Assembly (NCBI GenBank): GCA_030549205.1
Contig: JAUKTV010000006.1
Coordinates: 1,568,501 to 1,632,500, forward strand
Direction: 5' to 3'
DNA: 64,000 bases
Source of the DNA: Apiosordaria backusii
Taxonomy: Eukaryota; Ascomycota; Sordariomycetes; Sordariales; Lasiosphaeriaceae
The notes beneath the pieces are model-generated. The model was given only the letters and a program-made list of their open reading frames with translations. It made no database searches and had not been told where the DNA came from. Made by a program: the position numbers and the translations under genes. This document shows positions 58,701-64,000 of the stretch, one piece after another. The number at the start of each line of letters is the position of its first letter. Position 1 is the stretch's first letter.

Positions 58701-61700
58701 GCAACAACACGGCCCGGAACAGCTCCATGATTCGGGTGTGTTGCGATGTATGGCGCAACTGGAAAAGGGTGTGACGATGGCCAAATACCTACCTAATGTG
58801 CTCAGGGCTGTTCCCGGCGAGATTAAAGGCCCGCATCACCGCTCAGATCAGTAGCGTGATTAAAAGCAAGTCTGGGGCGTAGAAGAGCTCAGATGACAAG
58901 ATGTCCACACGGTCTATTTGTCCAGATATGCATGCCGATCATGGCGAGATGAACGTGAAGAACAGAGGCTAAGATCAGCCGAGAAATCCGGCAATCGATA
59001 ACGGACGTTTACTCTCCAGTCTCTTGCTGAAATCGGACCCGGGCACGCCGAGTCCCTGGTTTTGTTCATCTTTCGAGATCCTAGAAACCTACAGTCGACA
59101 TACTTGCGTAAGAAATGGCGAGTGCCAGCAATCCGTGCGTTGCGGTTGCAAGAAGACCCTCCTAGTGACTTTTAGCAGGGGGATACCGGGGGTCGGTGAG
59201 TATCATCAGCAGAAAATCCTGTGACTGTGATTATGCTGGGGTGCATGATGACCCACGGGCTTTTGGCGTTCAAGAAACCGTCGTTGGCTTCAAGGTCTAA
59301 AGCATTGCCAGTTTGTTCGGATGAAGATAAGCAACAACGTACGGTAAGGGATGATCCTATGATGGCCATCTAGAACAATTCTCCCGGAAAGAAAGAGCAC
59401 AGTCTCTGTCAATGGCATTGTTTGGTCCCCAAGATGGATCGACATCGCGACTCCAGCTGTAATGCGAAGATATGGCAAGAATTGAGTACTATGTGAATGG
59501 GAAAGTGAAAGCCTACCTAACCTTGGTTGCAGCACTGTCTTGCCCGGACTTCTAAGAACCGTGAGTGTACCAGCGCTACTGAAGTGGAACCTGGAATGTG
59601 TCGTTGCCAATGCCAGTGATCACAGGAGCATGCGCCACTTTGGAGCTGTGGAATTTCAACGGTCAATGAACAGAACAGTGCCTGTATTTGAAGCCATATG
59701 TTGAAGTTGATGAGAATAATTCACTGGATGGTGGAAGAAGATAACATTCGAACTCTGCAGGGTTTATGATCGCTGTTTGGAACTTTTTGTGAGGAGCTGC
59801 TGTTCTTTGGCGATTCCCGCTGTTGTTTGGCCATATTCACCAGCCGTGTGTTCGAGGGAGTTGATCCTATAACTGGGGGATCCGACCCAAGGAGGCAAAT
59901 CTCAAAACTAAACACAAGGAGCTACAACCGAGTGTTTATGCCTCAATATCTGGTGCTGGCTAGGATTCCGACGAGTGTCAGCAGCACGCAACAGAATACT
60001 GAACCAACCGGCGATACGATGTTATCAGTACAGTCCTGCCATCTTTTGAGCCTCGATCGATTTGAAGAATGAGGCTTCAGCCTTGTCGGTCAGCACATCT
60101 TGATCGATCTATGTTTCCAGTCATGTTTGCTTGGCCGGTTCGCCGACTGATTGCTTGACTGATGACTGGTGAGAGAAAGGGGCGTTCATCCATGGTCCAT
60201 CCAGTTTCTGGGGACGAGATGCCGTGGACGGTGGGGTCTGGGTCTGTGGGGAGGAGGCCGAATGTGGAAAGGCTTGATACACGGCTGAGATTGCGCCAAC
60301 GGCTTAGCGAGTTTTAAGGATGCCCCACCCAGGCCCGGAAGCCGATCGGAAACTGAAAGCAGGGGTCGTCCTGGCGCATATTCCCTGCAACAATAACTGG
60401 ATCGCATTAAGATGCCATCTCCAGGTGTCATTTTCTTCGCCATAACTGTCTACTGTGAATTCCATTGATTTGAGAAAAACTGAATTGGGGGCTTGGTGAG
60501 TATGTTCTGCATGTGAAGATTTGGACAATGACAGCAAGCGCTCCCTTAGGACGGATATGAGGACATCTTGGGAACACCCGCTGAAGGCCTTGCACGCCGC
60601 AGGGCAGCTTCTCGGAATGTGGCCGAGATGATAGGGCATTTTGAGGGGGACATACCTCAGGAGGTTGAAGAAAGAAAGAAAAAGACGCCATTCATTGTGA
60701 TGGCCACTGTAAACGGTTCCTCGAACCGCCGGCCATCTCGCAGGGCCAAAGCCAACGCATACATGTGGTCAGCTGAGAGAAGCTAGTGCACTAGCAAGCG
60801 GCTGCTCCCATGGGGAAAACAGTCTCAACAATTGGGTAGAAACATTGTCATGTTTCGAGCACCAAAATGTCAAACCAAACGAGCGGATTGGGCGGCTTTT
60901 CATGGATTTTGCTTGGTTTTTGCAACGACTGCTTGGACGGGGACCGAAAAGGATGCCAATCGCGGGGCAGGTGGGGCTTGGCTTTACCCCCCCTCACCCC
61001 TGCAAGAGCCTCAGGACAGGGGAAGACAGGGGCTCGGGCCAATCATGAGCAGGATGCAGGCATCAGGGCTGCTTTGTGACACTCGGAGCAAGAACGACCA
61101 GCAAAGGGGGGACCTGTGTCAAACGTCAGACACAGACCCTCTCTTGCTCTGCTTTTCTCTCAACAACCTCAAAGCGACATCAATGCAGCCTCTCTTTTGC
61201 CTGTGCCCAGAGGTCCCTCCCTCGTCCCTTTGCCCCTCTGCCCCCCTCGCCCGCCGACTCCACGATGCCACGATGCTCTCCACGGCGCTCTGGCCGACCG
61301 TCGAATGGGCCCCAAGGCGGCAAACCTCTCCCTCCGTTCCGATGCAAGCACACCTCGAGAGCGCCATCGAGTTCGCCCAAAGCCGTACCTCACCTCACCG
61401 CCGAGCCGACCGCGATGGCGAATTGCGGGCAGAGAACACACAAACAAACTTGAGCAACGCCCAAACCGAGCCGCTGATCGTGCTGTTTGGAGCGGAATGC
61501 TCTCGGCTGTCCCGTCTGTTTGAAGCAAGGCTTTCTATCTATTTTGGTCAGCCGTCTCGTTTGCCGAGTCGAGTCAGCGCTTCGAGATGCACAGTGGCTT
61601 CCTTACAGGCGGAAAAAAATGGCCCTGTTGAGGTGGATGAGGGAGATAGACTCTCTCTGCCTCCTGGATGTCATCCCGCATGACCTGCCCTAGACCTGTC

Positions 61701-62869
61701 TGAATGCCTGTCATCCCAGACTCGTGCTCAACCGGGCACCTCGGTCCATGGACACTCCATGACCAGGGCCAAACACGATGGTGGGCACGCGCACGTCCAT
61801 CCTCTAGCCAAATCCAACCCTATCTTGTCTTGGTTGATACATGAGCTTTCCCAAAGGGACCAGCTTGCGAGTAGTCTCTTCAGTTTTCCCCAATTCTTGA
61901 TACCGTGGATGCTACCGCATGCAAGTGCTTGCGGATCAGGTCGTTACAACGCCTCTCAACGGTATTCGAAAAGCTCGTATTGTTTTTCTGTTCGCCATCA
62001 CAGTCACAGTTCTGGCGCCCCCAACGTCTCCGTGGTCGTCCGTACTCACAGCACGCTTCTCCAGGTTGAAGGCCTGGGTCGATGGGACCATCGTCAAGCG
62101 ACTCACCTACCCCTGCTCAGTCTTGGACTCTTGGGCTGTCCACCATCCCGGGCCACCCCCCAGGACTCCACATTGGTCTGTAACGGGCCTCAAAGCTGTT
62201 GTGTGTCTGCCCCCCTGTCTGCCCAGTGGGACTGGATGTGCCTTGAGCCGAACGTCATGCAACCCATAGCGGGCATTATTATCCATCACTTCCCCCGCCA
62301 CGCCCTGATGCTTTCTTCTCTCTTGTTTATTTCTCCTCCACCAAGGTCTTACCTGTGGATATCTTCATCTACCATCACTACGCTGTTGCGTGTGTGTCCC
62401 GCTCTTTCTTCTTTCTCTTCTCGCAGCTAAACATAGTCACTCTTTGATCTTGCCCAACTAGCTTGGCTGCTTACATTCTTTTGGAGAGAGATTGATTTCA
62501 TTCTTCGACGACAGTATAATCTGGTTCATTATACTCGACTTTTTCACCAACAAGCTTTTTACCCTTTTCACAACATTCGATTCGTTCCTCGTGTTCTTTG
62601 AATTCGCTCTTGGGCAACCGGCCACTCGCTTTCTGCCACACACCATCGTGCCATCTTGAGCGATCTTCATTACCGAAACGAGACGACTTTCGATTCTTAC
62701 AGCAGCAAGTTCTGCTCGTTCCTTTTTTGAACAACCTTCGATTCTTGGGACATACCGCCTGGAAAAACAGCTGGATCTGATAAACACGACTCAGCATACT
62801 TTCATCAACTGCATTTATTGGTAAACTGAATAGCCGGGAAGGACATACGCACACCTGTGAAATTGGATT
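52783..62869. other. 10-kb gene-poor divergent spacer
   Basis: No convincing gene on either strand. Repeats include an AAGGC run (53651-53680) and AGAGTGGAGAGT units (54093-54118). TACCTAC/GTAGGTA motifs occur near 53012, 55309, 55645, 56875 and 58787. Two long plus-strand frames, 60832-61683 and 61759-62430, lie end to end but have no conserved motifs. A pyrimidine tract ending in CTTCTCGCAG at 62426 looks like a 3' splice site of a 5'-leader intron of the Myb gene. The spacer probably holds long leaders and distal control DNA of both flanking genes. Confidence 0.45.
53651..53680. repeat. AAGGC short tandem repeat
   Basis: Four AAGGC-type units followed by GCAAG units, just upstream of the Gln-rich SANT gene. 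Confidence 0.7.
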
Positions 62870-64000
62870 ATGATGTCCCCAACTATTCCGATGACGGGTC
62901 AAGCTGGGCCCTACACCCCCACCACCGACGCCATGGATCGCCACGAATATGGCGTCACAAAGAATAGAAAGGCAACTTCAACCGGTGGCGGGCGAGCATG
63001 GAGCGAGGAGGAGGTACGTCCATGAGGAAGACATTCGGGATAGAGACCAAGGCGTACTAACAGGGAATGTGTAGGAACTCTACCTTCTTCAGACACGTCT
63101 CCAGAAAATGCCTTATAAGCATATTGCCGCTCACTTGAAGAAGACTGAGCTGGCGTGCCGCCTTCATTATCACCAGCTTAGCCACGGCAGCAACCGTCGC
63201 AAGCGTACCACGTCCATGTCCTCGGGATCTTCGACCAATGGGCATTCCCCTCCGCTCCACGGTTCGATCCCCTCGCCCATTCGCGAGCATGACGATTCAC
63301 CTAGCCGATCCGCCTCTCCTCCCGGATCTGCAGGCTCGTATGGTTCGATTAGCCCGACAGGCATTCAGCTTCCCAGCATCATGACAGCAACCGCCTCTGC
63401 CAGCACATCGCCCCGTCTGCCGACCATTCTGCCCAAGCCTTCTTCGATGAAGCTTGCTCTGGCATCCATTGGTGGCCCCGTCTCGGCTGGTACTTCGTCT
63501 CCGACAGCGCCTCGCGCTTACCCCACGCCCTTGCACGATGTTCACCCGCACAGCGCTCCCCTGACAGCCCCTTCGGGCTACCGTGGGTCCATGACTCCGA
63601 CCAATGCTTCTGCGCACTATCCGTCGTACACGTCCAACAGTGGTCCCGCTCCCCATGGCCCAGGACGCCTGCGCCTCGATTGCTCTGCGCTACCCCCGCC
63701 CCCTTCGTCTGCTGGTCTTTCTGCCACCCCTTACTCTGCCAGCCACCCGGTGGACATGGGGAAGCTGAACGCTATTTACAACGCGCACCGTGCCTCGTTT
63801 TGGGCTAGCATTGCCGCCGAATACGGACCCGGTGCCAACCCCGTGGTGTTGGAGCAAGCATGGCGTGGAAACAGTCCTGTCACCAGCTCCACCTCCAGCT
63901 TGAGTTTGGGCATCGCTGCCCACACGCCCATCACGCCAATTGGCAGCCCCGATGACCACTTTTACAATGGACAAAGCAAGCCTGACAAGACCAGAATCAG
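62870..64000 (+). CDS. Myb/SANT-type DNA-binding protein, 3' end outside the window
   Basis: Partial, join(62870..63013,63075..64000), 356 residues visible and still open at the window edge. The 61-base intron has GTACGT, a TACTAAC branch and TGTAG, and joins AWSEEE to ELYLLQTRLQ, completing a Myb-like helix set: AWSEEEELYLLQTRLQKM, PYKHIAAHLKKTELACR, LHYHQLSHGSNRRKR (about 43-85). A Ser/Pro/Thr-rich region follows, then VDMGKLNAIYNAHRASFWASIAAEYGPGANPVVLEQAW, a second conserved-looking helical segment. Two ATGs in tandem open the frame; the first is used. Likely a transcription factor; the target is unknown. Confidence 0.85.

Noticed and set aside
1..64000. Transposons, CRISPR arrays, viral insertions, RIP-mutated repeats
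   Set aside because: No transposase or reverse-transcriptase motifs, spaced repeats, viral-type genes or strongly AT-biased decayed repeats were seen by eye; small fragments could be missed without a search.

Overview
The window is nuclear DNA of a filamentous ascomycete, most likely a Sordariomycete and perhaps close to Sordariales (this placement is inference). The signs are short GT-AG introns of about 50 to 90 bases with CTAAC/CTGAC branch points, CAACCATG-type start contexts, long gene-poor spacers carrying TACCTAGGTA-type motifs, and gene families typical of Pezizomycotina (Crh GPI-anchored glycosidase, Clr5-ankyrin protein, fungal DUF2235 hydrolase). All exon structures were read by hand from splice signals and frame continuity; no transcript evidence was available.

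Layout. 1-6050: gene-poor, with one small Cys-rich gene (2297-2494). 6056-6276: a decayed tRNA-like copy followed by an intron-containing tRNA-Ala(TGC). 7080-14661: a metabolic block with a secreted SMP-30-like propeller protein, an epoxide hydrolase, an NAD(P)-binding atypical SDR, a tiny two-exon gene and a four-exon phenol 2-monooxygenase-type flavoprotein. 16313-18791: two related proteins of unknown function on the minus strand. 19495-19566: initiator tRNA-Met. 20068-29236, all on the minus strand: DUF2235 hydrolase, aldo/keto reductase, an unknown Cys/His-rich acidic-tailed protein, a possible small spliced membrane protein, and a Clr5-ankyrin protein. 31426-35525: DUF4604 protein, cytochrome c oxidase subunit 4 (Vb type), and a TesB-type acyl-CoA thioesterase ending in AKL. 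39528-42478: an unknown basic/acidic protein and OHCU decarboxylase of purine breakdown. 42910-44084: a gene with a broken frame. 46623-48236: Crh-type GH16 cell-wall transglycosylase. 51281-52782 and 62870 to the window end: two divergent SANT/Myb-type regulators about 10 kb apart, with no convincing gene between them.

How they fit together. Epoxide hydrolase, SDR, flavin monooxygenase and lactonase-like propeller could act on aromatic or epoxide substrates, but no backbone synthase or cluster regulator is visible. Housekeeping genes (COX4, OHCU decarboxylase, thioesterase, tRNAs) are interspersed. I see no virus, transposon, CRISPR or prokaryotic-style system. The most unusual items are the tandem tRNA locus, the unknown paralogous pair with a perfect CArG palindrome upstream of one copy, the triple TATCCCGA motif upstream of the monooxygenase, the frameshifted gene, and the 10-kb spacer between the two SANT/Myb genes.
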